From Paenibacillus sp. Soil766 (lineage in GTDB: Bacteria > Bacillota > Bacilli > Paenibacillales > NBRC-103111): a stretch of 64,000 nt of DNA. The stretch is from NCBI RefSeq assembly GCF_001428105.1, contig NZ_LMSJ01000034.1:68832-132831 (forward strand). Direction: 5' to 3'. Shown here piece after piece: positions 16,665 to 26,080 of the stretch. Under the pieces are notes generated by a model. It did no database searches. It saw nothing but the letters and a program-made list of their open reading frames with translations, and was not told where the DNA came from. Each line of letters begins with the position of its first letter. The stretch's first letter is position 1. Made by a program: the position numbers and the translations under genes.

Positions 16665-18459
16665 TGTTTACATCATTCTAATTGGCATTTTATTATTGGC
16701 TGTTGCGGTACAAATTACCAATTCTCAATTTGTTCTGAAGTTCAACCGAAACAGTACGGAAAATGGCATTCTGAAAGGAATGAACGCTTCCGTTGTGCAG
16801 GTTCAGACTACTGGCAAGTCATATTGTGTTGTTTATGACAGTACAGACGAATTCAGTAATAAGCTAAAGACGCAAACAGAGTATGTATTGGGTTATTTGA
16901 AGAAGCCCCTTCAGGTATTCGATATCAGCACAACAACATTGCAGTTCAATGCATGCCAAGTTGTTATTTCGACGCTTGTTAACATGGCTATGCTAGGGAA
17001 TCTAGACGAACTAGCGCAGTATGTGAAGCAAGGTGGTTATGTATTTCAAGAAGCGACTCCTATGAAGGGAGATGCATTTTATCGGTTATATCGCAAATTA
17101 GGTATTGTGAATGCAGGTGAGGGACGTGAGGTACAAGGCATTCATCTAACCTCCAATGTTCTACTTGGAGAGAACAATTTAGTGATTGACGATCCCTTCA
17201 TTATTAATTCAGTCATGACAGTTGAGCTCGATCAGAAGAGTAGGGTTTTAGTGAAATCAGCAGGTGGCTTACCTATGCTGTGGGATTATACGTATGGAAA
17301 AGGCAAATTCATGGTATTTAACGGGACGATGCTGCAGGAGAAAATAAATCGTGGGCTTCTTGCAGGAGCACTTAGCATGCTGGAACCTATATTCGTTTAC
17401 CCGATTTTCAATTCCAAGATTATGTATATCGATGACTTTCCAGCTCCAATTGCCACTGAAGTAGATCCGATTATTTATGATGAGTATCAAAAAACGAGGC
17501 CTGCCTTTTTTAAAGATATTTGGTGGCCTGATATGCTTGCCGTGGCGAAGAAGAACAATATCAAATATACAGCGGTACTCATTGAATCTTATCAGAATAG
17601 GGTAGAGCCTCCATTTGATTCTCCGACAGATAAGGATTCGAAAGGGCTCATCACGTATGGAAGAGAAGTCTTGAAGAGTGGTGGTGAAATCGGCCTGCAT
17701 GGCTATAATCATCAAGCGTTTACGCAAAGTCAAGAAGTAGCGGATGCGTTTGAGTATACACCATGGGATTCGATAGAGAATATGATCGGTGCTACGAAGG
17801 AAGCTGTGGATTTCGCTCAAAAAGCGTTTCCTAGTTATTCGATGGTATCCTATGTTCCTCCATCAAATGTGCTTAGTGTAGAAGGAAGAGAAGCGTTGAA
17901 GAAGGGGTGGCCGACACTAGCGGTTATTGCTTCTTTATACCCGGAAGATGGAAGCAATCTTGCCTATGTTCAAGAATATCGCATTGCAGAAGATGGCATC
18001 GTAGAGATGCCGAGGGTTACTTCTGGCTATGTTTCAGGTAATTTTGATCGGTGGGTATCTGCGAATACAATCACAACACATGGTATTTTTTCCCATTTCA
18101 TTCATCCCGATGATGTCTACTCTGAGGATCGTAATCATGGTTTAACTTGGGATAAGATGTATAAAAGCTTCTCGGAGATGCTTGATCGTATTGAACGTAC
18201 TTATCCTTGGCTTAGGGCGATGACTTCATCGGAGGCTGCGCTAGATATGCAGCGAGAGCAAGCCAGTCAAGTAAACATACGAATAGAAGGAAAGGTGCTT
18301 TACGGTAGTATCGCACCTTTTCACAACCGTGCTTTCTTTATTGCTAGAATGGACCATAAAATTGGCAAACTTCATGGCTGTAAAGTTGAAAAAATAGATA
18401 CGAATACGTATTTAATCACGGCGAATAGTAGTGAATTTGAAATTGAATTGGGTGGATGA
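16639..18459 (+). CDS. pelA: PelA-type polysaccharide deacetylase (DUF2194)
   Basis: 606 residues with one N-terminal membrane anchor (VYIILIGILLLAVAVQI). The N-terminal half has a flavodoxin-like arrangement as in DUF2194 proteins, and the C-terminal half is a carbohydrate-esterase-4-like domain. The metal and catalytic motifs are present: YIDDFPAPI (Asp 265 and 266) and LHGYNHQ (His 354 and 358). It should deacetylate the N-acetylated Pel polymer outside the membrane. The glycosidase domain of Gram-negative PelA is absent, which matches Gram-positive pel clusters where only the deacetylase portion is kept. ATG at 16639 follows GAGGAGAAGG; overlaps pelE by 26 bases and pelF by 4. Confidence 0.85.
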   Translation: MKKVGLKRNVYIILIGILLLAVAVQITNSQFVLKFNRNSTENGILKGMNASVVQVQTTGKSYCVVYDSTDEFSNKLKTQTEYVLGYLKKPLQVFDISTTTLQFNACQVVISTLVNMAMLGNLDELAQYVKQGGYVFQEATPMKGDAFYRLYRKLGIVNAGEGREVQGIHLTSNVLLGENNLVIDDPFIINSVMTVELDQKSRVLVKSAGGLPMLWDYTYGKGKFMVFNGTMLQEKINRGLLAGALSMLEPIFVYPIFNSKIMYIDDFPAPIATEVDPIIYDEYQKTRPAFFKDIWWPDMLAVAKKNNIKYTAVLIESYQNRVEPPFDSPTDKDSKGLITYGREVLKSGGEIGLHGYNHQAFTQSQEVADAFEYTPWDSIENMIGATKEAVDFAQKAFPSYSMVSYVPPSNVLSVEGREALKKGWPTLAVIASLYPEDGSNLAYVQEYRIAEDGIVEMPRVTSGYVSGNFDRWVSANTITTHGIFSHFIHPDDVYSEDRNHGLTWDKMYKSFSEMLDRIERTYPWLRAMTSSEAALDMQREQASQVNIRIEGKVLYGSIAPFHNRAFFIARMDHKIGKLHGCKVEKIDTNTYLITANSSEFEIELGG

Positions 18460-19898
18460 AGAATATGCGCATTTGTATCATCGCCGAAGGCTCATATCCT
18501 TATGTGACCGGTGGGGTTTCCAGTTGGATTCATTCTTTGATAACCAATATTCCGGAGCATGAATTTGTCATATTCACAATCGGAGCTTTCGAGAAGCAGA
18601 GGGGGCAATTTAAATACAAATTGCCGTCTAATGTGGTCGAGGTAAAAGAAATATTTCTTGATGCTTACATGCGTGAATCGGGAGAATGGGGGCATCGGTT
18701 TCGATTAACAGCCAGTCAGCAAGTTTCGTTTCAAGCCTTGCTTGGAGGGATTGGCCAAGTGGAATGGGCAGATCTGTTTCATTTGCTGAGAACGAAGCAA
18801 TTTCGAGTAGCAGCGGATTTTCTAATGAGCAAAGATTACTTTGATTTGTTGGTTGCGTTGTGCAAGGAGAGGTATCCTCAAATTCCATTTACGGAAATGT
18901 TTTGGACAGTTCGTTCTATGGTCCTCCCTTTGTTCTTATCCATTCGTCATGAGATACCCAAGGCCGACATCTATCACAGTGTTTCCACAGGTTATGCGGG
19001 TGTGATTGGAGCTTTGGCTAAGTACCTATACAATAAACCATTCTTGGTAACGGAGCATGGGATTTATTCACGAGAACGAGAAGAAGAGATAATTAAAGCC
19101 GGCTGGGTGAAAGGGTATTTCAAAGATTTATGGATCGAGTATTTCTACCGTTTGTCTGAGTGTGCTTATGGCAGTGCTGACGAGGTTATTACCTTATTTA
19201 ATCGAAATCGAGAAATCGAAATTGAATTGGGCTGCAACCCAGATAAAATAAAAATTATTCCAAATGGTGTCAATCTTGCAGATTACGAAGAAGTGGTGCA
19301 GGAGAAGCGTCCAGATGATGCGATGATTCGCATTGGCGCAATCGTGCGTGTAGTTCCGATTAAAGATATCAAAACAATGATTCAGAGCTTCGCACTTGTG
19401 AAGAGGGAAGTGCCGAACACGGAGTTATATATCATGGGACCTTCCGAAGAAGATGAGGAATACCTTATCGAGTGCCAACAACTTGTCGATACATTGCAAG
19501 TGGAAGATGTCATTTTTACAGGTGAAGTGCGAATTAAAGAGTATTTAGGTCGCATGGATATGCTAGTGCTCTCTAGTGTAAGTGAAGGCATGCCATTGGC
19601 GATTCTAGAAGGAATGGCTAGCGGCAAGCCCTTTGTCGCCACGGATGTGGGAAGTTGTCGCGAGCTGCTCCATGGCAGGGAAGACGATATTGGACCGTGC
19701 GGGATAATCGTTCCCGTGATGCATTATGACCAGATGGCCACTGCGCTCATCAAGCTCTGCAAGAATAAAAAGCTGCGAGAAGAGATGGGGAGAAACGGAC
19801 TGGAGCGGGCTGGGAAACATTATACGAGGAAGCAATTTATTGAAGGGTATCGAAGTTTGTATAATTCGTATCAGGAGGTGACGACATGGCGGGGATAG
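18456..19898 (+). CDS. pelF: PelF glycosyltransferase (GT4)
   Basis: 480 residues, cytosolic. The N-terminus MRICIIAEGSYPYVTGGVSSW and the following DUF3492 region are characteristic of PelF. The C-terminal GT-B half has EVITLFNRN, IIPNGVNL, and the E-x7-E motif in SEGMPLAILEGMASGKP. It polymerises the Pel backbone, using UDP-activated N-acetylated hexosamine. The first ATG at 18456 overlaps the pelA stop; ATG at 18465 has a better spaced GGTGG and may be the true start. The 3' end overlaps pelG by 13 bases, which indicates tight coupling. Confidence 0.93.
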   Translation: MKNMRICIIAEGSYPYVTGGVSSWIHSLITNIPEHEFVIFTIGAFEKQRGQFKYKLPSNVVEVKEIFLDAYMRESGEWGHRFRLTASQQVSFQALLGGIGQVEWADLFHLLRTKQFRVAADFLMSKDYFDLLVALCKERYPQIPFTEMFWTVRSMVLPLFLSIRHEIPKADIYHSVSTGYAGVIGALAKYLYNKPFLVTEHGIYSREREEEIIKAGWVKGYFKDLWIEYFYRLSECAYGSADEVITLFNRNREIEIELGCNPDKIKIIPNGVNLADYEEVVQEKRPDDAMIRIGAIVRVVPIKDIKTMIQSFALVKREVPNTELYIMGPSEEDEEYLIECQQLVDTLQVEDVIFTGEVRIKEYLGRMDMLVLSSVSEGMPLAILEGMASGKPFVATDVGSCRELLHGREDDIGPCGIIVPVMHYDQMATALIKLCKNKKLREEMGRNGLERAGKHYTRKQFIEGYRSLYNSYQEVTTWRG

Positions 19899-22800
19899 GA
19901 TTCGAGCTGAGGCGATTATTCGGAGGTCAGGGGCTATTAAATAGCTTTAGAGCTTATGCCTATTCATCAATGACGACGGTGGGGCCGATGATCTTGTGCA
20001 TGAGTACGATTGTATTTATGCAGAGATTCATGATAGTCGCAGATTCACCATACTTGGAACGTCAGCTTTTTCTCGCAACAGTTGTGTACTGCTTTATTTT
20101 CTCTGTACTCATTACAGGTGGTTTATCCATGATCGTGACAAGGTTTATTTCGGATATGATTTATCTAAAAAAGTATGAGCATCTGCTCTCTTCCTACTAT
20201 GGAGCAATTACAGTGGCGCTGCCGATAGGCTCGCTTGTTGCTTGGCTTTTTTTACGCAAAGTGACGGCAGGATTCGGATATAAAGCTGCGGCTTATTTGT
20301 TCTTCACTGAACTCATTGTTATTTGGGTGCAATCGGTTCATTTATCAGCATTGAAAGATTACAAAAGAATTGTTCGTAATTTTTGTTACGGTATTGTCAT
20401 TGCGATAGCGGGTTCATGGCTGCTTTTGACTTATACACCGTATAAGAGTGCAGCAGCAGTTCTTACGATGATGGATATTGGGTTTATGATCATTATGCTG
20501 TTGACTGCGTACCATTTTGAACAAAAATTCCCGAGGAAATCCAGTAAAGTTTACTTCGATTTTTTTACATATTTCCGGAAATATCCGTCATTATTTTTCA
20601 TTGGTACATTTTTTTACTCAGGCGTATATGTACATAGCTTCGTCTATTGGTTCAGTCCCTACCAAGAACAAATTGGAGGGCGATTTCTAATTTCTCCGTT
20701 CTATGATCTACCAGTCTTTTACGCCTATCTCACGGTTATACCCACGCTAGTTACATTTGTTGTTTCGGTGGAGACGACCTTTTATGATAAATTCCGAGGT
20801 TACTACGATAGAATATTGAATGGGGGAACGTTGCAAGAGATTACACGTGCCAAATTGGACATGCAACGAACTTTGATGCAAGAAGTCAGTTTTATGATGG
20901 AGGTTCAGCTTCTATTTACTGTCGTGTCACTTGCATTGGGCATTAAGCTGCTGACAATGCTTGGCTTTACCAATTCACAGCTCTACATATTCAATATTCT
21001 TGTTCTCGGATATTTTGTGTTCATCATGTCCTTTATTATTATGCTCATCATGCTTTATTTTGACGATCGAAGAGGAGTTCTTGCTGTAAGCAGTTTGTTT
21101 GTTGTTTTGAATGGTGTATTCACATACTGGTCGATGAATGCAGAAAATCATGGTTTAGGTATCTTTCTAGCAGCTTTTGTTTCACTGCTTTGCGCATTAA
21201 CCCGCTTAATTATGTATGTTAGAAATATAGATTACTATACATTTTGTGCACAACCAATTTCGGTTACGGTTCAAAAGAAATTACCCTTTTGGCGTCGTGT
21301 TAGAGCCAAATTAACTGTGACTACACTATTGATTACAGCAGTCGTGTTCCTTACTGCTTGTACCGATGAACAGGTGAAGGAATCGAACTCAGAGGGACCA
21401 TCTACGCTCTCCAATTTAACTCCGATCACTTCCAATGATAAGTTGGTAGAAGATAAGCGGCTATACCAACAAGACAAGGATACATCTGTTGATGCCCTTT
21501 ACGTGACGATCCTGCCGGAAAAGCGAGGCAAAGAGAATCCACTCTCTTGGTATGCCCTGAACCGGATCAAGGACCGAATGAATGAGGGCGATCTCAAAGT
21601 TATTGTACAGGAAGGTGCGGCTGACGGAAGTGGACCTAAATCCGGTATGTTCGGATATGCGAGTACAGAAAGCAACGGGAAAATCAGCTTGCGAGGAAAT
21701 ACTTCACGTTATGCGTCTCAACGTTCTTATAAAATTCGTTTGGAAGACCAAGCTGGTTTATGGCATGATCAGCGGACACTAAATCTAAACAAACACATTT
21801 TTGACTCCTCAAGATTACGTAATAAGTTAAGTTTTGACATTTTTGAGACGATCCCTAATATTACTAGCCTCAGAACTCAATTCGTTCATTTGTACGTCAA
21901 GGACTTATCAGAGGAGAAAGAGTCGGGGAAAGCTTTCGCGGATTATGGATTGTTTACACACGTTGAGCAGCCCAATGAGAAGTTTCTGAAGAGCCATTGG
22001 CTGGATCCGAATGGACAACTATACAAGGCTGTCTTGTTTGAGTTTTTCGAATATCCTGAAGCTCTTAAGTCCAAGACCGACCCTACGTACAATAAAGCGG
22101 AATTTGAGAAGCATTTGGAGATAGACGGTTATGAGGATCATGATAAGCTTTTGAAGATGCTCAAAGATGTAAACAATATGTCGATCCCTATTGATGAGGT
22201 GTTCGACAAGCATTTTGATCTCGATAATTATTTAACGTTTCTTGCAGCAAACATTTTGATGGATAATTTGGATACGGAAGCTCACAACTTCTATTTGTAC
22301 TCACCATTGAATTCCAACAAGTGGTACTTCCTACCATGGGATTATGATGGCGGATGGGAGTGGGGGCTTCAAGGTAACGTAATAAATACGAATCCTTCTA
22401 GTAACGGAATTAGCACGTATTGGGGAAGTGTTCTTCCCAACCGGTTTTTCCGAAGTGAAAAAAATGTGCAATTGTTGAAGGATAAAATTGACGAGCTCTA
22501 TGCAATGATTAATAATGATTCAGTTGCCAAACGGTTGCAAGATTACCGGGGGGTAGTCGAACCATTTATTAATAAAGCTCCTGATAATAGCTTCCTGCCC
22601 ATTCAGTTAAACAAATTAGACGAGGAGTTCAAAAGGATTGCTGGTGTTCCGCTTCGTGCGTTAGAACGATTTAACAAAGATATAGAGAAACCCAAGCCGT
22701 TTTTTTTAAATGAATTAAGTCAGCTTAACGGAAAATATCGATTTGAGTGGGAACCATCGTTTGATCTGCAAGGGGATGATTTAACCTATGAGTGGACATT

Positions 22801-23005
22801 GGCTAGAGACCCTGCGTTTAAGGATATTGTGCAGCAACAGAAAACTTTGAAGAATACTAGTGTAGAATTAAATAGCCTTAAGCCTGGTGAATATTTCTGG
22901 AAAGTGACTGTTCAAGATGCGAAAGGGCACCAACAAATCGCGTTTGATTATTATGAGACAGACGATGTGCCCTACTACGGAGTCAAAGCTATTGAGGTGA
23001 AGTAA
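19886..23005 (+). CDS. pelG: PelG transporter fused to CotH-kinase-like domain
   Basis: 1039 residues, more than twice the usual PelG length. Residues 1 to about 465 are PelG: GIGFELRRLF at the start and about 12 membrane helices of the polysaccharide-exporter type. After a basic linker (FWRRVRAKL) comes another hydrophobic segment ending in LTAC at Cys 492, which looks exactly like a lipoprotein signal peptide in the middle of the chain. A CotH-type domain follows (about 520-890) with SYKIRL, DNLDTEAHNFYLY (Asp 793) and LPWDYDGGW (Asp 819 and 821), the metal and catalytic positions of CotH kinases. A fibronectin/Ig-like domain ends the protein. The topology would put CotH outside the membrane. 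AGGAGG precedes the ATG. The frame is continuous. Confidence 0.9.
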   Translation: MAGIGFELRRLFGGQGLLNSFRAYAYSSMTTVGPMILCMSTIVFMQRFMIVADSPYLERQLFLATVVYCFIFSVLITGGLSMIVTRFISDMIYLKKYEHLLSSYYGAITVALPIGSLVAWLFLRKVTAGFGYKAAAYLFFTELIVIWVQSVHLSALKDYKRIVRNFCYGIVIAIAGSWLLLTYTPYKSAAAVLTMMDIGFMIIMLLTAYHFEQKFPRKSSKVYFDFFTYFRKYPSLFFIGTFFYSGVYVHSFVYWFSPYQEQIGGRFLISPFYDLPVFYAYLTVIPTLVTFVVSVETTFYDKFRGYYDRILNGGTLQEITRAKLDMQRTLMQEVSFMMEVQLLFTVVSLALGIKLLTMLGFTNSQLYIFNILVLGYFVFIMSFIIMLIMLYFDDRRGVLAVSSLFVVLNGVFTYWSMNAENHGLGIFLAAFVSLLCALTRLIMYVRNIDYYTFCAQPISVTVQKKLPFWRRVRAKLTVTTLLITAVVFLTACTDEQVKESNSEGPSTLSNLTPITSNDKLVEDKRLYQQDKDTSVDALYVTILPEKRGKENPLSWYALNRIKDRMNEGDLKVIVQEGAADGSGPKSGMFGYASTESNGKISLRGNTSRYASQRSYKIRLEDQAGLWHDQRTLNLNKHIFDSSRLRNKLSFDIFETIPNITSLRTQFVHLYVKDLSEEKESGKAFADYGLFTHVEQPNEKFLKSHWLDPNGQLYKAVLFEFFEYPEALKSKTDPTYNKAEFEKHLEIDGYEDHDKLLKMLKDVNNMSIPIDEVFDKHFDLDNYLTFLAANILMDNLDTEAHNFYLYSPLNSNKWYFLPWDYDGGWEWGLQGNVINTNPSSNGISTYWGSVLPNRFFRSEKNVQLLKDKIDELYAMINNDSVAKRLQDYRGVVEPFINKAPDNSFLPIQLNKLDEEFKRIAGVPLRALERFNKDIEKPKPFFLNELSQLNGKYRFEWEPSFDLQGDDLTYEWTLARDPAFKDIVQQQKTLKNTSVELNSLKPGEYFWKVTVQDAKGHQQIAFDYYETDDVPYYGVKAIEVK

Positions 23006-23007
23006 AT

Positions 23008-23715
23008 ATGGAGTTTCTAGGAAAAAAACTGCGCCATGAACTGAAATACTATATTCACCCTTATGAATATGTTACCTTGCGACAGCGTCTTGGTGCCATG
23101 CTTCAACTAGATGGAAATTCGGATGACAAGGAAGGGTATGGGATTCGCAGCTTATACTTCGACGGTCCTCAGAATCATTCTCTTTATGATAAAGTGAACG
23201 GAATCTTCGGTCGGCAGAAATTCCGTATTCGCATTTATAATGGTGAAGACCGGACCATCAAGTTGGAGAGAAAAAGCAAGTACGGGGATTACGTGTGCAA
23301 AGAGGCCGTTCGGCTCAGCAGAGATGAATATGATCGACTTTTAACAGGGGATATTTCCTTCTTGTTAGAGCAGAATCATCTATTGTTAAAAGATTTCTAT
23401 AGGGCGTTGCAAGGTGGTTACCAACCGGCAGTTATTGTGGATTATATGCGAGAAGCCTATGTGTATGAATTAGGGGATGTTCGTATTACTTTCGATAAAA
23501 TGTTGTCGGCAGGTATTAATTCTCATGATGTATTCGATCCCAATCTGGCCCTGACGGAAGCTCTTGATTCAACGAAAACCATTATGGAGATTAAGTACAA
23601 TGACTTTCTCCCTGAAGCAATTCGACTCATTGTAAGGCCTGAATCACATAACCGTTCAAGTATTTCAAAGTATGTCATTTGCCGCGAGATTGGCTATCGG
23701 CATTTTAGACCATAA
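23008..23715 (+). CDS. VTC-domain (polyphosphate polymerase-like) protein
   Basis: 235 residues forming a triphosphate-tunnel fold related to the catalytic domain of yeast Vtc4. Basic and acidic tunnel residues are visible in RHELKYYI, IRSLYFD, KFRIRIYNG, IKLERKSKYGDYV, VDYMREAYV, IMEIKYNDFLPEAIR and the final SKYVICREIGY. Family members make polyphosphate from nucleotide or are suspected of handling phosphate-rich substrates. The gene begins 3 bases after pelG-CotH with GAGGTGA as ribosome binding site, so the two are surely co-transcribed. VTC, DUF4956 and CotH genes are known to co-occur in bacteria; a role in supplying or modifying the CotH substrate is inferred. Confidence 0.85.
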   Translation: MEFLGKKLRHELKYYIHPYEYVTLRQRLGAMLQLDGNSDDKEGYGIRSLYFDGPQNHSLYDKVNGIFGRQKFRIRIYNGEDRTIKLERKSKYGDYVCKEAVRLSRDEYDRLLTGDISFLLEQNHLLLKDFYRALQGGYQPAVIVDYMREAYVYELGDVRITFDKMLSAGINSHDVFDPNLALTEALDSTKTIMEIKYNDFLPEAIRLIVRPESHNRSSISKYVICREIGYRHFRP

Positions 23716-23741
23716 TCGTTCTAGGAGCAAGGGGAGACAAG

Positions 23742-24422
23742 ATGGGAGATTCGCTTAATTTTCAGGATGTCGTCAAGAAGAGCATCCTTCATTTGGAAGC
23801 ATTCCGCAATATTTCATACATCGATATACTCATGGGACTTGCTGTCTCATTCGGAATTGGTATGTTCATTTATTATATTTATCGGAAAACATTTCGCGGT
23901 GTCGTGTATAGTTATAACTACAATGTCACTTTTGTTCTGATGAGTATGATAACAACACTGATTATCATGACGATCAGCACGAATATCGTCCTTTCTCTCG
24001 GCATGGTCGGAGCTCTTAGCATTGTACGTTTCCGAACAGCGGTAAAAGATCCGCTAGATATCGTGTATATGTTCTGGGCAATTTCCGTTGGTATTGCGAC
24101 TGGGGCAAAGCTTTATCCTGTCTCATTGCTTGGTTCAGTCGCCATTGGGGCAGCTCTTTTGTTTTTGTCTAGGCGTAAAATAAGAGAACAGCCCTACCTA
24201 TTGATCATTCGTCATACAGACGAAGCTATAGGTGAGCTGCGTATAAGGTTAAGACAAATGAACTATAGTGTGAAATCGAAAACAGTCCGTAAAAATTTCA
24301 CGGAGTTGACTCTGGAGATGCGTCTACGTGATGATAATACGGCTTTCGTAAATGAGTTTTCTCGAATCGAAGGCGTCCAAGATGTATCCCTTATCAATTA
24401 TACAGGGGACTATGCACAATGA
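23742..24422 (+). CDS. DUF4956 membrane protein
   Basis: 226 residues. Four hydrophobic segments lie between about 25 and 145, with the conserved SLGMVGALSIVRFRTAVKDPLD signature (family block, about 85-106) that defines DUF4956. A soluble ferredoxin-like domain forms the C-terminus (YLLIIRHTDEAIGELRIRL region). Biochemical function is unknown; the family is a regular partner of VTC-type polyphosphate polymerases and CotH proteins, which is exactly the context here. It is the last gene of the pel operon and ends 10 bases before the end of a convergent gene with no hairpin between. Confidence 0.85.
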   Translation: MGDSLNFQDVVKKSILHLEAFRNISYIDILMGLAVSFGIGMFIYYIYRKTFRGVVYSYNYNVTFVLMSMITTLIIMTISTNIVLSLGMVGALSIVRFRTAVKDPLDIVYMFWAISVGIATGAKLYPVSLLGSVAIGAALLFLSRRKIREQPYLLIIRHTDEAIGELRIRLRQMNYSVKSKTVRKNFTELTLEMRLRDDNTAFVNEFSRIEGVQDVSLINYTGDYAQ

Positions 24423-24432
24423 CGGTGGAACA

Positions 24433-25422
24433 TCACTGCTTGCTAATAATTTGAATGGTGCGAGTTACATCCTCCCAAATAACGGATGCTCCCAATGCTT
24501 CTCCAACGAAGCGAAGTGGGACGAACGTGCTTTCTTGATAAAGGATCGGCGACGCATCAAGCTGAATGTTCTTACCATTCAATTGCGCGGTCTCGCTATG
24601 TAGCGTTAGCTTGACTGTCTGTTTGCCTTTCGTAGCGGTTACTGTCTGTGTCTCGGCATTCCAGTCAACTTGCGATTGTAAGGCTTCAAATATGGAACGA
24701 AGCGGAACGAAAGTGAAGCCATCTATAATCTGAGGTTCTTGTGTGAAAAAACGCTCTTTGCCATCAATGATGAGGCGAGGGGCGTTTGTTTTATTGTGGA
24801 TGCCGATAATACCAATATGAGGCGAAGTGCAGAACGCATCTCCAGCATATGTGACCATACAGGCAAACTGGGGGGCATCCGTTTGCAACTTCAACTTATA
24901 TCGCAAATTCCCATCTTGGTCCAGTGAATACCAACTACCACTATTATCATGAAAATAAATATGTTCAGCCGCATCAATTTGAAGTGTACTAGGACGAATT
25001 TCAGTGGATGCTGGAAGGGTGTAGGCCCAGATCGATTTTTGATCTTTGAAAAGGCTTAGACTGTTTGCAGTTACTTTCAAATTTGGTGGAATCTGCGTAG
25101 TAACGGGATCGGGTAGCTTGTGGTTTGGTTTAACGGGTACTCTCTCGCCGTTTGGGAGGATTGATTTCCACTGATTATTAGATTGATAATAAGCGGTACC
25201 GTCGTTTGTAACGAAAAGCTTTTGAGGGGCCGCATCATGCAATCGCCAAGGGATATCGAATCGATCCGCACCATATAAGATGGCACTTATAGGCTCCGCA
25301 TTTGGAGCGATTTGTGAGTGGAACTCCAATAATTCTATTTCTTGATCTTGAATTTCTGAAGAGGAATCAGCTCCTAATAGAATAAGAATAGATAGGAAGG
25401 TAAGTAAGGGGATCCAACGCAT
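24433..25422 (-). CDS. Exported protein with C-terminal copper-amine-oxidase-like stalk domain
   Basis: 329 residues. A signal peptide (RWIPLLTFLSILILLGADS) is followed by a region of short beta motifs such as AYYQSNNQWKSI and IYFHDNSGSWYSLDQDGNLRY that look like propeller blades. The last 120 residues are a stalk domain (FTFVPLRSIFEALQSQVDWNAETQTVTA and STFVPLRFVGEALGASVIWEDVTRTI, family signatures). Such domains are frequent in Paenibacillus envelope proteins and are thought to anchor or dimerise exported proteins. It converges on the end of the pel operon. No catalytic function is visible. Confidence 0.75.
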   Translation of the reverse strand: MRWIPLLTFLSILILLGADSSSEIQDQEIELLEFHSQIAPNAEPISAILYGADRFDIPWRLHDAAPQKLFVTNDGTAYYQSNNQWKSILPNGERVPVKPNHKLPDPVTTQIPPNLKVTANSLSLFKDQKSIWAYTLPASTEIRPSTLQIDAAEHIYFHDNSGSWYSLDQDGNLRYKLKLQTDAPQFACMVTYAGDAFCTSPHIGIIGIHNKTNAPRLIIDGKERFFTQEPQIIDGFTFVPLRSIFEALQSQVDWNAETQTVTATKGKQTVKLTLHSETAQLNGKNIQLDASPILYQESTFVPLRFVGEALGASVIWEDVTRTIQIISKQ

Positions 25423-25526
25423 ATGTTCATCCTTTCACTACTGGTAGTAACGTGCTTATATGTAAAGAACACTGTTACTAATCATAACAAGATTTCTAAT
25501 AGAATTAAATCATTATATAGCGCACA

Positions 25527-25563
25527 CAACAAAAAGCCGCTGGATGCCAGCGGCTTTTTGTTG
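25527..25563. terminator. Strong bidirectional hairpin terminator
   Basis: CAACAAAAAGCCGCTGG and CCAGCGGCTTTTTGTTG form a perfect 17-bp stem around ATG, with U-tracts for either direction. It ends the VOC-family gene on the minus strand. Confidence 0.92.
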
Positions 25564-25579
25564 AAATGAATGTGGGAAA

Positions 25580-26005
25580 TTAGAAAGTCTCACCACTATC
25601 AAGATTGAACTGCCATAGAATACCAAACTTGTCTTCTACTTGACCGTACAATTTGCTCCAGTCCGTCGCTTGAAGTTCCATACCGATTTTTCCGCCTTCT
25701 TTGAGCTTATGGAAAGCATTTTGGATCTCTTCAGCATTTGAGCTAACGTAAGAAAGACTGATGTTGTTACCTACAACGTATGGCATCCCGGGGAACACGT
25801 CGGAGAACATGAGCGGGCTTCCGTTAATATCCAGACGAGTATGCATAACACCATTTTTGGCTTCTTCAGGAAGCGGATAATCTGGGTGAGCTGGCATATC
25901 GCCAAATGTAATGATTTTTGGAGTGGGCAGATTAAATACTTCTGCATAGAAAGTCACAACTTCGCGAGTGTTTCCTTGGAAATTTAAATAAGCATTAATT
26001 GACAT
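25580..26005 (-). CDS. VOC superfamily protein, PhnB-like
   Basis: 141 residues with the two beta-alpha-beta-beta-beta modules of the glyoxalase/dioxygenase superfamily. AYLNFQGNTREVVTFYAEVF at the N-terminus, LMFSDVFPG and the final DKFGILWQFNL are typical of the PhnB/DUF1428-like group. No conclusive metal triad can be assigned. The ATG at 26005 has AGAGGAG 7 bases upstream, while the ATG at 26011 nearly abuts it. It lies downstream of, and parallel to, a MarR gene, but the 75-base gap makes an operon uncertain. Confidence 0.85.
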   Translation of the reverse strand: MSINAYLNFQGNTREVVTFYAEVFNLPTPKIITFGDMPAHPDYPLPEEAKNGVMHTRLDINGSPLMFSDVFPGMPYVVGNNISLSYVSSNAEEIQNAFHKLKEGGKIGMELQATDWSKLYGQVEDKFGILWQFNLDSGETF

Positions 26006-26080
26006 TACCATTCTCCTCTATTGTGAAATTGGGACAATCTCCTATATTCTACCACTGGTAATGTGGAAAATCCACCAGAC

